Shown: piece after piece, positions 54,331 through 64,000 of the stretch
How the letters are laid out: the number at the start of each line of letters is the position of its first letter
Numbering within the stretch: the first letter of the stretch is position 1
Origin: Stutzerimonas kunmingensis
GTDB taxonomy: Bacteria > Pseudomonadota > Gammaproteobacteria > Pseudomonadales > Pseudomonadaceae
NCBI RefSeq assembly: GCF_002929225.1
Contig: NZ_PISM01000018.1
Span: forward strand, 434,001 to 498,000
Direction of reading: 5' to 3'
Length of the DNA: 64,000 nucleotides
The notes under the pieces: model-generated
Told to the model about the DNA's origin: nothing
Databases searched by the model: none
The model's input: the letters and a program-made list of their open reading frames with translations, nothing else
Made by a program: the position numbers and the translations under genes

Positions 54331-55005
54331 TCACATCCAGCCGTGCTCGGCCATCGACAGGGGCTCGCCGTCACCGACGATGAAGTGATCGAGCACCCGC
54401 ACATCAATCAGCGCCAACGCCTCTTTCAGCGTCAGGGTCAGCTGACGATCCGCCTGGCTCGGCTCGGCCACGCCCGATGGATGGTTGTGCGTGAGGATGA
54501 CCGCCGCCGCATTCTGCGCAAGGGCACGTTTAACCACTTGCCGCGGGTAGACGCTGGCGCCATCGATGGTGCCGTGGAACAACACCTCGAAGGCCAGCAC
54601 GCGATGCTTGGAGTCGAGAAACAGGCAGCCGAACAGTTCGTGCGGCTCATGCCGCAGCCGCGCCTTGAGGTAGTCGCGTACCGCCTGCGGCGACTCCAGT
54701 GCCGAATCGCGGCGCAGCCGCTCGGCCAGATGCCGGCGGCCCATCTCCAGCACCGCCTGCAGCTGGGCAAATTTCGCCGGCCCCAGGCCCAGATGCGCGC
54801 TGAACTGATCGAGCTCCGCCTCCAGCAACGCGCGCAGGCTGCCGAACTCGGCGAGCAGGTGTCGGGCCAGATCCACCGCGCTTTTGCCGGCAACCCCGGT
54901 GCGCAGGAATATCGCCAGCAATTCGGCATCGGAAAGCGCGGCAGCGCCCTGTTCGAGTAGCTTTTCCCGCGGCCGCTCCGCCGCCGGCCAGTCACGTATG
55001 CTCAT
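54331..55005 (-). CDS. radC: RadC family JAB-domain protein
   Basis: 224 aa. N-terminal helix-hairpin-helix region ([41 protein letters not shown]). C-terminal JAB/MPN domain with the metal motif [14 protein letters not shown] and upstream [31 protein letters not shown]. The E. coli gene was named for radiation sensitivity but the function is unproven. It diverges from coaBC across 138 nt, as in other pseudomonads. Confidence 0.96.
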   Translation of the reverse strand: MSIRDWPAAERPREKLLEQGAAALSDAELLAIFLRTGVAGKSAVDLARHLLAEFGSLRALLEAELDQFSAHLGLGPAKFAQLQAVLEMGRRHLAERLRRDSALESPQAVRDYLKARLRHEPHELFGCLFLDSKHRVLAFEVLFHGTIDGASVYPRQVVKRALAQNAAAVILTHNHPSGVAEPSQADRQLTLTLKEALALIDVRVLDHFIVGDGEPLSMAEHGWM

Positions 55006-55143
55006 GTCCTCTCCCTGTCGAGCAAGCCCACTTTTCCGCTGTGGGCGCTGTGCTATCTTAGCCCGTCATTTTTCCGGGGTATCGGGCGTGTTCTGACCTG
55101 GTTCTCACTCCGGAGAGTCCCTACGAGATTACAAGGCAGGCCT

Positions 55144-56352
55144 ATGCAGCGGCTGTATCGTAAACGCATCGTCTTGGGCGTCGGCGGCGGTATCGCCGCT
55201 TACAAGAGCGCCGAACTGGTCCGTCGCCTGCGCGACCACGGTGCCGAAGTCCGGGTTGTTATGACCCAGGGCGGACGTGAGTTCATCACGCCTCTCACCC
55301 TGCAGGCGCTCTCCGGCCACCCGGTTCATCTGGATCTGCTCGACCCCGCCGCCGAAGCGGCGATGGGTCACATCGAACTGGCGCGCTGGGCCGACCTGGT
55401 GTTGATCGCGCCGGCCACCGCCGACCTCATGGCACGCCTGGCCCAAGGCGTCGCCAATGATCTACTGACCACCGTGGTGCTGGCGACCAATGCCCCGGTC
55501 GCCCTGGCGCCGGCCATGAACCAGGCCATGTGGGCCGACCCGGCCACTCAGGCCAATCGCGAATTGCTGTTGAAACGTGGCATTCGTCTGTTCGGCCCCG
55601 GCTCCGGCAGCCAGGCCTGCGGCGATGTCGGCATGGGCCGCATGCTCGAGGCCGACGAACTCGCCCAGGCCGCCGCGGACTGCTTCGCGACCGGCCTGCT
55701 GACGGGCAAGCACCTGCTGATCACTGCAGGTCCAACCCAGGAAAACATCGACCCGGTTCGCTACATCACCAACCACAGCTCCGGCAAGATGGGCTTCGCT
55801 CTGGCCGAGGCGGCCGCCGAGGCCGGTGCGCGGGTCACGCTGGTGACCGGCCCGGTGTTCCTGCCGACGCCCGATCGCGTGCAGCGCATCGACGTGGTCA
55901 GCGCCCGCGACATGCTTGCCGCGTGCGAAGCGGCGATGCCCTGCGACATTCTCGTCGCCGCAGCGGCGGTAGCCGACTACCGCCCGGAAGTGGTGGCACC
56001 GCACAAACTGAAGAAAGATCCCACGACCGGTGACGGCCTGCTGCTGCAGATGGTGCGCAACCCGGACATCCTCGCCACGCTGGCCAGCCGCACGGACCGT
56101 CCGTTCTGCGTCGGTTTCGCCGCAGAAACCGAGAATCTGCTGGAGTACGCCACGCGCAAGCTGCGCGACAAGAATCTCGATCTGATCGTCGCCAATGACG
56201 TGGCCAACCCCAGCATCGGCTTCAACAGCGAAGACAACGCCGTCAGCGTGATCGACCGCCAGCAACACGAAACCCGTTTCGGCCAGGCCAGCAAGGGACA
56301 TATCGCCCGCGCGCTGGTGGCCTTCATTGCCGACCGCTACAAAGAGTCCTGA
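55144..56352 (+). CDS. coaBC: Bifunctional phosphopantothenoylcysteine decarboxylase / phosphopantothenate-cysteine ligase
   Basis: 402 aa. Two steps of coenzyme A synthesis. CoaC domain (1-190): [33 protein letters not shown], the flavin/substrate motif PAMNQAMW, and the conserved histidine block near 75. CoaB domain (190-400): [53 protein letters not shown]. It overlaps nothing and ends 1 nt before dut. Confidence 0.97.
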   Translation: MQRLYRKRIVLGVGGGIAAYKSAELVRRLRDHGAEVRVVMTQGGREFITPLTLQALSGHPVHLDLLDPAAEAAMGHIELARWADLVLIAPATADLMARLAQGVANDLLTTVVLATNAPVALAPAMNQAMWADPATQANRELLLKRGIRLFGPGSGSQACGDVGMGRMLEADELAQAAADCFATGLLTGKHLLITAGPTQENIDPVRYITNHSSGKMGFALAEAAAEAGARVTLVTGPVFLPTPDRVQRIDVVSARDMLAACEAAMPCDILVAAAAVADYRPEVVAPHKLKKDPTTGDGLLLQMVRNPDILATLASRTDRPFCVGFAAETENLLEYATRKLRDKNLDLIVANDVANPSIGFNSEDNAVSVIDRQQHETRFGQASKGHIARALVAFIADRYKES

Positions 56353-56353
56353 C

Positions 56354-56809
56354 ATGCACGCACTCCAAGCCAAGATTCTCGACCCTCGCCTCGGCCAGGA
56401 GTTCCCCCTTCCCGAATATGCGACACCGGGCTCTGCCGGCCTCGACCTGCGCGCCATGCTGCAGAGCGACACGGTGCTCGAGCCGGGCCAGACGCTGCTG
56501 ATTCCCACCGGCATTGCCATCCACATCGGCGACCCGGGACTTGCGGCCCTGATCCTGCCGCGTTCGGGCCTGGGCCATAAGCACGGCATCGTGCTCGGCA
56601 ACCTGGTCGGGCTGATCGACTCGGACTACCAGGGCGAGCTGATGGTGTCGTGCTGGAACCGCGGCCAGAGCGCCTTCACCATCGCCGTCGGCGAGCGTAT
56701 TGCGCAGCTGATGCTGGTACCGGTGGTACAGGCCCGCTTCGAACTGGTCGACAGTTTCGACAGCAGCGACCGCGGCGCTGGCGGCTTCGGGCACTCCGGC
56801 AGCCACTGA
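56354..56809 (+). CDS. dut: dUTPase
   Basis: 151 aa, start ATG at 56354 ([10 protein letters not shown]). Hydrolyses dUTP to dUMP. Five motifs: [51 protein letters not shown], and the C-terminal lid [12 protein letters not shown]. It begins 1 nt after the coaBC stop, so it is co-transcribed, and precedes algC. Confidence 0.97.
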   Translation: MHALQAKILDPRLGQEFPLPEYATPGSAGLDLRAMLQSDTVLEPGQTLLIPTGIAIHIGDPGLAALILPRSGLGHKHGIVLGNLVGLIDSDYQGELMVSCWNRGQSAFTIAVGERIAQLMLVPVVQARFELVDSFDSSDRGAGGFGHSGSH

Positions 56810-56853
56810 GTCACCGCGCACCGCTTACCTTTCAGGATGATTCGAGGAGCTTC

Positions 56854-59424
56854 ATGGCACTCTTCAAGCGCACCGCCAAGGATTCAGGCGTTCTGAACCC
56901 GGCCGACACCCGCAGCAAGCGCGGCGGTTTCACCCTCAAGCCATTGCTCGGTGGCCTCGCAGCCAGCCTGATCGGGCTCGGCGCCGCCGCCGCGCTGATC
57001 TGGCTCGGTCAGCAGGGCGCTCAGCAGCAGCAACAGACACAACTCGCCGAGGCCTGGAGCCAGAGTCAGGCAAGCGCATTGCAGCAGGCGCTGCGGCGGC
57101 TGCGTGCCGATACCCAGACAGCGGTGGAGCAGCAACGCCTGGTGGACGTCGTCCGTGCTGACACCGAGCTCAGACGCGAAGCCGAACAGCGCCTGCTGGA
57201 GTTGCCCGGCGTGGTCGACGCGCACCTCAATCCACGCGGCCGGGTGGTGCCGGACACCAGCCGCCCGGGCCCGCTGAACTTCGCTGCGCTCGATCTGCTA
57301 CAGCGGGTCGAAGCAGGCCAGTCGGCCGCTCTGGAAGCCTACAAGGTCGACAACCGCTGGCTGCTCTACAGTGCGATTCCGCTGCGCGCCGAGGGTGAGC
57401 AGGCGATTCGCGGCACGCTGCTGCTGGTCAGCGATCTCCAGCACCTGTTCGCGACACTCCCGACGCTGCCCGACGAAGCCGGCCAGCTGCGACTGACCCA
57501 GCAATTCTCCGGCGCACCCGAACAGGTGCTGCTGCAGCGCGGCACCGCGGCCGACAATGCTTCGGCACTGACCCTCGCCAGCGGCAACGCCAACTGGAAG
57601 CTGGCCTACCTGCCCGGCGCCATCGATCAGCTGACCCTCATGCCGCTCCTCCTGCTCGCGGCCGCCCTGGTGGCGATTGCCGGCGTGCTGATCGGTCTGC
57701 AGCTGGTGCTCGGCGGCCAGCAGCGCAGGCTGCGCGAAGACGTGTTGCAGATGAGCCGCCTGCTACAGGAACTCTCCACCGGCAAGACCATCCAAATACC
57801 GGCCTTGAGCCTGCCGGTCCTCGACGCACTGGCCAGGAACATGGTCCGACTGCCTGTCCGCCAAGCTGGACCGGCTCCGACTCAGGCACCCGCCGCGGCT
57901 CCAGCCGTTCGGCCCGCCAAACCTACCGAGTACGTCGATCCGCGCTTGCCGGACACCGATATTCTCGACATCGATATTCTCGACGAGGACCAGGACATCT
58001 TCGGCCTCGACACCAAGGAGCGAGAACCCGCAATGAGCAGTGCCAAAGCCCCGAATTTGCCCGCCAGTATCTTCCGCGCCTACGACATCCGTGGCGTTGT
58101 CGGCGACAGCCTGACTACCGAGACCGCCTACTGGGTCGGCCGCGCCATCGGGTCCGAGAGCCTCGCCAAGGGTGAACCCAACGTTTCGGTTGGCCGCGAC
58201 GGGCGCCTGTCCGGTCCCGAACTGGTCCAGCACCTCATTCAAGGTCTGCTCGACAGCGGCTGCGACGTCAGCGATATCGGCATGGTGCCGACGCCGGTGC
58301 TCTATTACGCCGCCAACATTCTCGCCGGCAAGTCCGGCGTGATGCTCACCGGCAGCCACAATCCGCCGGACTACAACGGCTTCAAGATCGTCATAGCCGG
58401 CGACACCCTGGCCAACGAACAGATCCAGACCCTGCGCAAGCGCATCGAAACCAACGACCTGTCCAGCGGCGTGGGCAAGGTCGAGCAGGTCGATGTACTG
58501 GAACGCTACTTCGAGCAGATTCGCAATGACATCGCCATGGCCAAGCCGATGAAGGTGGTGGTCGACTGCGGCAACGGCGTCGCCGGCGTCATCGCCCCGC
58601 GCATGATCGAAGCGCTGGGCTGCACCGTGGTCCCGCTGTACTGCGAGGTCGACGGCAACTTCCCCAACCACCATCCGGACCCGGGCAAGCCCGAGAACCT
58701 GGTCGACCTGATCGCCAAGGTGAAGTCGGAGAAGGCCGATCTCGGTCTGGCTTTCGACGGCGACGGCGACCGCGTCGGCGTGGTGACCAATGTCGGCACC
58801 ATGATCTATGCCGACCGCCTGCTGATGCTCTTCGCCAAGGATGTGGTATCGCGCAATCCCGGCGCCGACATCATCTTCGACGTCAAATGCACCCGTCGCC
58901 TCACTCCGCTGATCAGCGGTTACGGCGGCCGGCCGGTGATGTGGAAGACCGGCCATTCGCTGATCAAGAAGAAGATGAAGGAGTCCGGCGCGCTGCTCGC
59001 TGGCGAAATGAGCGGGCACATCTTCTTCAAGGAACGCTGGTTCGGCTTCGACGACGGCATCTACAGCGCCGCGCGCCTGCTGGAAATCCTCAGCCAGGAC
59101 AAGCGTGACGCCGAGCAGGTGTTCGCCGCATTCCCCTGCGATATCTCGACACCGGAGATCAACATCACGGTGACAGAGGAAAGCAAATTCACCATCATGG
59201 ACGCCCTGCAACGTGACGCTCAGTGGGGCGAAGCCAACCTGATCACCCTCGACGGTGTACGGGTCGACTATCCCAAGGGCTGGGGCCTGATCCGCGCCTC
59301 GAACACCACACCGGTTCTGGTGCTGCGCTTCGAGGCCGACAGCGAGGAAGAACTCAGCCGCATTCAGGACGTTTTCCGCGCACAGCTGCTCAACGTTGCA
59401 CCCGATCTCAAACTGCCGTTCTGA
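56854..59424 (+). CDS. algC: Phosphomannomutase/phosphoglucomutase AlgC, long membrane form
   Basis: 856 aa from the ATG at 56854 (GAGGAGCTTC before it). Residues 1-393 form an N-terminal extension with two membrane helices (31-51 and about 262-284), a probable periplasmic sensor-like region between, and an acidic linker (DILDIDILDEDQDIFGLD). Residues 394-856 are canonical AlgC: IFRAYDIRGVVGDS, catalytic serine near 501 in GVMLTGSHNPPDYNG, metal loop FDGDGDRVG, GEMSGH, RASNTTPVLVLRFE. AlgC supplies mannose-1-P and glucose-1-P for alginate, LPS and rhamnolipid. An internal ATG at 58033 with AAGGAG 12 nt upstream could yield the 463-aa classic form. Confidence 0.95.
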   Translation: MALFKRTAKDSGVLNPADTRSKRGGFTLKPLLGGLAASLIGLGAAAALIWLGQQGAQQQQQTQLAEAWSQSQASALQQALRRLRADTQTAVEQQRLVDVVRADTELRREAEQRLLELPGVVDAHLNPRGRVVPDTSRPGPLNFAALDLLQRVEAGQSAALEAYKVDNRWLLYSAIPLRAEGEQAIRGTLLLVSDLQHLFATLPTLPDEAGQLRLTQQFSGAPEQVLLQRGTAADNASALTLASGNANWKLAYLPGAIDQLTLMPLLLLAAALVAIAGVLIGLQLVLGGQQRRLREDVLQMSRLLQELSTGKTIQIPALSLPVLDALARNMVRLPVRQAGPAPTQAPAAAPAVRPAKPTEYVDPRLPDTDILDIDILDEDQDIFGLDTKEREPAMSSAKAPNLPASIFRAYDIRGVVGDSLTTETAYWVGRAIGSESLAKGEPNVSVGRDGRLSGPELVQHLIQGLLDSGCDVSDIGMVPTPVLYYAANILAGKSGVMLTGSHNPPDYNGFKIVIAGDTLANEQIQTLRKRIETNDLSSGVGKVEQVDVLERYFEQIRNDIAMAKPMKVVVDCGNGVAGVIAPRMIEALGCTVVPLYCEVDGNFPNHHPDPGKPENLVDLIAKVKSEKADLGLAFDGDGDRVGVVTNVGTMIYADRLLMLFAKDVVSRNPGADIIFDVKCTRRLTPLISGYGGRPVMWKTGHSLIKKKMKESGALLAGEMSGHIFFKERWFGFDDGIYSAARLLEILSQDKRDAEQVFAAFPCDISTPEINITVTEESKFTIMDALQRDAQWGEANLITLDGVRVDYPKGWGLIRASNTTPVLVLRFEADSEEELSRIQDVFRAQLLNVAPDLKLPF

Positions 59425-60342
<918 letters not shown>

Positions 60343-60355
60343 AGCAGACGCAAAA

Positions 60356-60383
60356 GAAAAGGGAGCCTAGGCTCCCTTTTTTC
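60356..60383. terminator. Bidirectional terminator argB / DUF3360
   Basis: AAAAGGGAGCC-TA-GGCTCCCTTTT (11-bp stem, 60357-60380) with A-tract before and T-tract after, so it can terminate argB on the plus strand and the convergent DUF3360 gene on the minus strand. It lies in the 60-nt gap between the two. Confidence 0.9.
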
Positions 60384-60402
60384 ATGCCGTGCCGTCAGCC
60401 AA

Positions 60403-61878
60403 TCAGAGATCGATACGGAACGACTCGAGCATCGCCGGGATGCCCGGGAACATGCCGATACCCAGCATCACGGCGCAGAGCACGATGAAGACGATCGTCG
60501 GGATGACCCAACGATGCAGGTGGCTCAGGGACTGACCACGCTCCTTGTCACCGATCAGCCCGAGATTGTCGAGCAGCACCGTCAGCGACCAGCCGAACAC
60601 CGGATTAACCAGCGCCGAGGAAAAGATCACGATGGCCGCCGACTGCGAGGTCTTGCCTTCACGGGTCATCTGCATACCGGCTTCCAGCAGCGGCAGGAAC
60701 ACGCCGACCATCAGCGCCACGCTCAGTACCGGCGGCCAGATCGCCAGATCCATCGGGTAACCCCAAAGCGCCGCAACCACACAGAGCAGGCCGGTGAGCA
60801 ATGCACCGGCGGGAATCGGGCGCTTGGCGATGGCGGCCGGCACCATGAAGGTGCCCCAGGATGAGGCCAGGTTACCGCCACCCAGCGACGTCCCGACGAT
60901 CTGTCGTGCCGCCGCAACGCACATGGTGTCATCGATGTTCATCAGCACCTTCTTCGCCTTCGGCGGATAGTTCAGCTGCTGGAACACACGATGCCCAAGG
61001 AAGTCCGGCGACCACATGGCTACCGCCAGCACGGCAAATGGCGCGACAGCAATGAAGTGATGCAGCTCGGGCAGACCGATCTGCCAGCCGGTAGTCTCGC
61101 CCCACCAGTACATCGGATTCAGGTTGGGCACACCCGGCTCGGTGGTGAACTCGAACGGAGCGCCCAATGCAAATGCGATCACGGCCGCCAGCGCCGAACC
61201 CAGCGGAATAGCCAGCCAGCGCATGCGGATATGTTCTAGATAGGCGTACATCACGATGGTGGCGAACACCACGATAAACGCGATGTAGCCCATGTCGAAG
61301 CTGTCGGCCCAACCGAACAGCTTCTTGATCTGCGAGGTAATGCCGATGAAACCCAGATACAGCAGCAATCCGCCACAAACACCATCACTAGTCAGACGCG
61401 CCAACAGACTGCCGCCCTTGAAGACACCGAGGGTGAAACCGAGCACACCCACCATGATCCCCAGCGCCATAGGATGCCCGCCCGATGCGACGATCAGGGG
61501 AATCAACGGAATCAGCGGGCCATGGGTCCCGGCCAGGTTGGCCGTGGGATTGAGGAAACCGGAGAACACCACGACAAACAGCAGAGCTGCGATCAGCATC
61601 TCGTAGCGCGCGTTCTCGATCACGAACTCGTTGGAAAGCCCCATCGGGCCGGCGAAAGCCGCAACAACAGCCGCCACCATGACGATCTTGCCGATGGTCG
61701 CCGCCATGGCCGGCACCCAATCTTCGTACTCGAAACGGTAGTCACGAAACGGCAGGTTTATTCCCCAGCGCTTCGGCGCCATGATCTCCAGTTCGTGCTC
61801 GAGGTATTCAGAGCGAGTCGCGAAATTTCCCTTCGGCTTGTGAAGCTCCCGATAACTGCGTAGGTCCCTACCATTCAT
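60403..61878 (-). CDS. DUF3360 family membrane protein (permease-like)
   Basis: 491 aa from the ATG at 61878 (MNGRDLRSYRELHKPKGNFATRSEYLEHE); the frame extends to 61932 and a later ATG at 61782 has GGAG close by. The N-terminal 75 residues are soluble and contain the DUF3360-like LPFRDYRFEYEDWVPAMAATIGKIVM. About 12 hydrophobic helices follow. The membrane part recalls the benzoate/sulfate-permease fold (GFLNPTANLAGTHGPLIPLIPLIVASGGHPMALGIMVGVLGFTLG). Substrate unknown. It is an insertion relative to P. aeruginosa between argB and pyrE. Confidence 0.8.
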   Translation of the reverse strand: MNGRDLRSYRELHKPKGNFATRSEYLEHELEIMAPKRWGINLPFRDYRFEYEDWVPAMAATIGKIVMVAAVVAAFAGPMGLSNEFVIENARYEMLIAALLFVVVFSGFLNPTANLAGTHGPLIPLIPLIVASGGHPMALGIMVGVLGFTLGVFKGGSLLARLTSDGVCGGLLLYLGFIGITSQIKKLFGWADSFDMGYIAFIVVFATIVMYAYLEHIRMRWLAIPLGSALAAVIAFALGAPFEFTTEPGVPNLNPMYWWGETTGWQIGLPELHHFIAVAPFAVLAVAMWSPDFLGHRVFQQLNYPPKAKKVLMNIDDTMCVAAARQIVGTSLGGGNLASSWGTFMVPAAIAKRPIPAGALLTGLLCVVAALWGYPMDLAIWPPVLSVALMVGVFLPLLEAGMQMTREGKTSQSAAIVIFSSALVNPVFGWSLTVLLDNLGLIGDKERGQSLSHLHRWVIPTIVFIVLCAVMLGIGMFPGIPAMLESFRIDL

Positions 61879-62061
61879 GCTAGTCAGCCATACCGAAAAA
61901 TTTGCGCCACGGTACAGACTGACCCCAAGCAACTCATCACGACCTTGAAACTATTGAGCTAGAGCGGTCTTTTGTGATAGCAAGCAAGCTATTTATCGAG
62001 CTATTGGCATAGCAAATAGCCACGCCAAGTATTTTGAAACAAGGGAACAGGGATCAGCGTT

Positions 62062-62655
62062 TTACTGCTTTTGCCCTAGCAGTTCGGCAATCCGCTGGCG
62101 ATCACTGGCAAAGCTGACTTCCGCATCAGCGCGCGCCTTTTCGAAACGCTTGAGGTCGCGCTGCAGACTCTGCTCTTCCTTTTCAAGGTTCTCGATCTGC
62201 GCCAACAGGTTGCCCGGAACCTTGCGACCGGCGCGCTCATGGTTCGCCGCCTGCTTGCGCAAGCTCGCATGCTGGTTGCGTATCGACTGCAGGTTGCCGC
62301 GGGCCAAGCCCATCACGCTATCGAGCTCGGAAAGCTTGCGCGTTTCGGCCCGCTCCACATCCTCGACACTGGCATACAGACGCAGCAGCTGCGCATCCGA
62401 TGCAGCACGGGCCTTCTGTGCCTGCAACCGGGCAAATTCCTCCGCGGTCGGTGCCGGCGGCACCTCGCGGACCACTCGCCCTTGCTCGTTGAGCACCTGA
62501 TATCCACGCGAAATGTGTTGCGGCGGCACGCCATGGCGATCGAGTACGACCACGCCGCGGTCGTCCACATAGCGATACAGCTCGGCAGCCGAGGCCAATA
62601 CCGGACATATGACTCCCAGCAGGAGCAACGTACGAGCGGCTACCGATTTACGCAT
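62062..62655 (-). CDS. DUF4124 domain protein with coiled coil
   Basis: 197 aa. Signal peptide MRKSVAARTLLLLGVICPVLASA. A short DUF4124 domain (residues 24-55, ELYRYVDDRGVVVLDRHGVPPQHISRGYQVL) is followed by a long helical coiled coil (EEFARLQAQKARAASDAQLLRLY, NLLAQIENLEKEEQSLQRDLKRFEKARADAEVSF). Exported; role unknown. It begins 20 nt after the pyrE stop on the same strand, so it may be in the pyrE transcript. Confidence 0.85.
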   Translation of the reverse strand: MRKSVAARTLLLLGVICPVLASAAELYRYVDDRGVVVLDRHGVPPQHISRGYQVLNEQGRVVREVPPAPTAEEFARLQAQKARAASDAQLLRLYASVEDVERAETRKLSELDSVMGLARGNLQSIRNQHASLRKQAANHERAGRKVPGNLLAQIENLEKEEQSLQRDLKRFEKARADAEVSFASDRQRIAELLGQKQ

Positions 62656-62675
62656 GGCGCATTACCTACCCTGGG

Positions 62676-63317
62676 TCAGATTCCGTACTGCTCGCGATAA
62701 GCCTGTACCGCGGGCAGGTGCTGTTTCAGCTGAGCGTCGTCGGCGAGATATTCCAGCACTTGCTCAAGGGACACAATACTGATTACCGGCATTCGATAAT
62801 CACGTTCAACTTCTTGAATCGCCGACAGCTCGCCCTGCCCTCTTTCCTGTCGATTCAAGGCGATGAGTACGCCGGCGGCCTCGGCTTTCTGCGCCTGGAT
62901 GATCTGCATCACTTCGCGGATCGCGGTGCCGGCGGTGATCACGTCATCGACGATCAGCACACGCCCCGCCAGCGGTGCACCGACCAGCGTGCCACCCTCA
63001 CCATGATCCTTGGCTTCCTTGCGGTTGAAGCACCAAGGCAGGTCGCGCTGATGCTGCTCGGACAGCGCGATGGCGGTGGCTGCGCCTAGCGGGATGCCCT
63101 TGTAGGCCGGGCCGAAGATGACGTCGAAATCCAGACCGCTCTCGATCACCGCCGAGGCGTAGAACCGCCCGAGCTGTGCCAACGCGCTGCCGCTGTTGAA
63201 CAACCCGGCATTGAAAAAATAGGGGCTGATGCGTCCCGACTTGAGAGTGAACTCACCGAAACGCAGAACACCGCGTTCGATGGCGAAGCGAATGAACTCG
63301 CGCTGGTACGCCTGCAT
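62676..63317 (-). CDS. pyrE: Orotate phosphoribosyltransferase
   Basis: 213 aa, normal length. Pyrimidine synthesis: orotate plus PRPP to OMP. Motifs: [28 protein letters not shown] (as [11 protein letters not shown] here), [40 protein letters not shown], and the PRPP motif [17 protein letters not shown]. It diverges from crc; the 85-nt region between holds both promoters. Confidence 0.98.
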   Translation of the reverse strand: MQAYQREFIRFAIERGVLRFGEFTLKSGRISPYFFNAGLFNSGSALAQLGRFYASAVIESGLDFDVIFGPAYKGIPLGAATAIALSEQHQRDLPWCFNRKEAKDHGEGGTLVGAPLAGRVLIVDDVITAGTAIREVMQIIQAQKAEAAGVLIALNRQERGQGELSAIQEVERDYRMPVISIVSLEQVLEYLADDAQLKQHLPAVQAYREQYGI

Positions 63318-63402
63318 GAAGAAATTTCCCGGAAAACCACTGTTTTAGCTAATTGCGAAGAGCTTGGGTTATCATACACGCACGTGTTTTTAGGGGCCAT
63401 TT

Positions 63403-64000
63403 ATGCGGATCATCAGCGTCAACGTGAATGGCATTCAAGCGGCGGCACAGCGGGGATTGCTCAGCTGGCTGCAAGCGCAGAATGCCGATGTCATCTGCCT
63501 GCAAGATACCCGCGCCTCTGCCTTGGAACTCGACGATCCGGCCTATCAGCTGGACGGTTACTTTCTCTATGCCTGCGATGCCGAGATTCCGGAGCAGGGA
63601 GGCGTGGCGCTCTATTCCAGGCTGCAGCCGAAGGCCGTCATCACCGGACTGGGCTTCGAGACGGCGGATCGCTACGGGCGTTACCTGCAGGCGGATTTCG
63701 ACAAGGTCAGCATCGCCAGCCTGTTGGTGCCGTCCGGCCACGGCGGCGATGCCAACCTGAACCACAAACTCAAGTTCATGGACGACTTCGCCCACTACCT
63801 GGACAAGCAGCGCCGCAAGCGCCGCGAGTACATCTATTGTGGCTCACTGTATGTCGCCCACCAGAAGCTGGACGTGAAGAACTGGCGCGATTGTCAGCAG
63901 GACCCAGGGTTTCTAGCGCCCGAGCGCGCCTGGCTGGACGAGATTTTCGGCAATATGGGCTATATCGACGCCCTGCGCGAAGTCAATCGCGAAGGCGATC
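63403..64000 (+). CDS. crc: Catabolite repression control protein Crc, N-terminal part
   Basis: The gene starts at the ATG 63403 and runs off the right edge after 199 codons. The product (MRIISVNVNGIQAAAQRGLL, DADVICLQDTRASA-like VICLQDTRAS, GGVALYSRLQPKAVITGLGFE, DRYGRYLQADFDKVSIASLLVPSG, KRRKRREYIYCGSLYVAHQK) follows Pseudomonas Crc almost residue for residue. Crc resembles exonuclease III/AP endonuclease folds but acts with Hfq to repress translation of target mRNAs in carbon catabolite repression. Confidence 0.97.
   Translation, partial: MRIISVNVNGIQAAAQRGLLSWLQAQNADVICLQDTRASALELDDPAYQLDGYFLYACDAEIPEQGGVALYSRLQPKAVITGLGFETADRYGRYLQADFDKVSIASLLVPSGHGGDANLNHKLKFMDDFAHYLDKQRRKRREYIYCGSLYVAHQKLDVKNWRDCQQDPGFLAPERAWLDEIFGNMGYIDALREVNREGD

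Overview
This window is chromosomal DNA of a high-GC gammaproteobacterium of the Pseudomonas group, most likely the Stutzerimonas (Pseudomonas) stutzeri lineage. The gene order hemD-hemC-algR-algZ-argH ... cyaA-rnk-cyaY-lptM-lysA-dapF-DUF484-xerC-HAD-sutA-yjbQ-amtB-glnK-ubiK-yifB-betT-GGDEF/EAL-rep ... dadA-lrp ... radC-coaBC-dut-algC-argB ... pyrE-crc is the conserved order known from P. aeruginosa. The pair of ammonium transporter genes directly behind glnK is a feature known from P. stutzeri. The assignment is by recalled gene order and protein similarity only; no search was run. I recognised no rRNA, tRNA, CRISPR array, prophage or transposase gene.

Layout. 1-3080: heme synthesis (hemD fragment, hemC) and the AlgR/AlgZ (FimS) two-component system, all on the minus strand. 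3287-8372: argH, then small accessory genes (P-loop kinase, SSAT-like acetyltransferase, NnrS-like membrane protein, two hypotheticals, a TIGR02647 protein). 8524-11346: class I adenylate cyclase. 11522-12419: rnk and cyaY. 12609-17206: lptM, then lysA-dapF-DUF484-xerC-HAD as one tight transcription unit. 17278-21281: sutA, yjbQ, amtB2, amtB1, glnK on the minus strand; glnK has a good sigma-54 promoter and an NtrC-type enhancer dyad. 21680-30226: ubiK, yifB, betT, a GGDEF-EAL protein, rep and a hemolysin-III-like protein.

30228-42023 is the accessory part. It holds an iron-dependent alcohol dehydrogenase, mmsA and an iclR regulator in one minus-strand unit, with two matching palindromes upstream. 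Next come a GAPDH gene overlapping a cyclodeaminase-like gene, diverging from a three-gene plus-strand unit of two GH13 enzymes and a DUF1080 (3-keto-disaccharide hydrolase-like) protein. Then come xpt, a cupin protein, a cytochrome c5 and an XRE-cupin regulator.

42142-45862 is the alanine catabolism locus (ridA-dadA divergent from lrp). It lacks the alanine racemase gene dadX that lies between ridA and the XRE regulator in P. aeruginosa. 45922-54327 holds a phospholipase-D lipoprotein, a 161-bp MITE-like inverted-repeat element at its stop codon, a periplasmic hypothetical, a DUF962 protein, an atypical chemoreceptor, a 3-hydroxyacyl-CoA dehydrogenase, a hotdog thioesterase and a membrane protein. 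54331-64000 returns to the conserved core: radC, coaBC, dut, a long-form algC, argB, a DUF3360 permease-like protein, a DUF4124 protein, pyrE and the first two thirds of crc.

Most of the window is ordinary core genome. The parts most worth a second look are the GH13-GH13-DUF1080 / gap-cyclodeaminase divergon, the alcohol dehydrogenase-mmsA-iclR unit with its paired operators, the MITE-like element, the missing dadX, a possible 29-codon leader peptide coupled to lrp, and the membrane-anchored N-terminal extension of AlgC.
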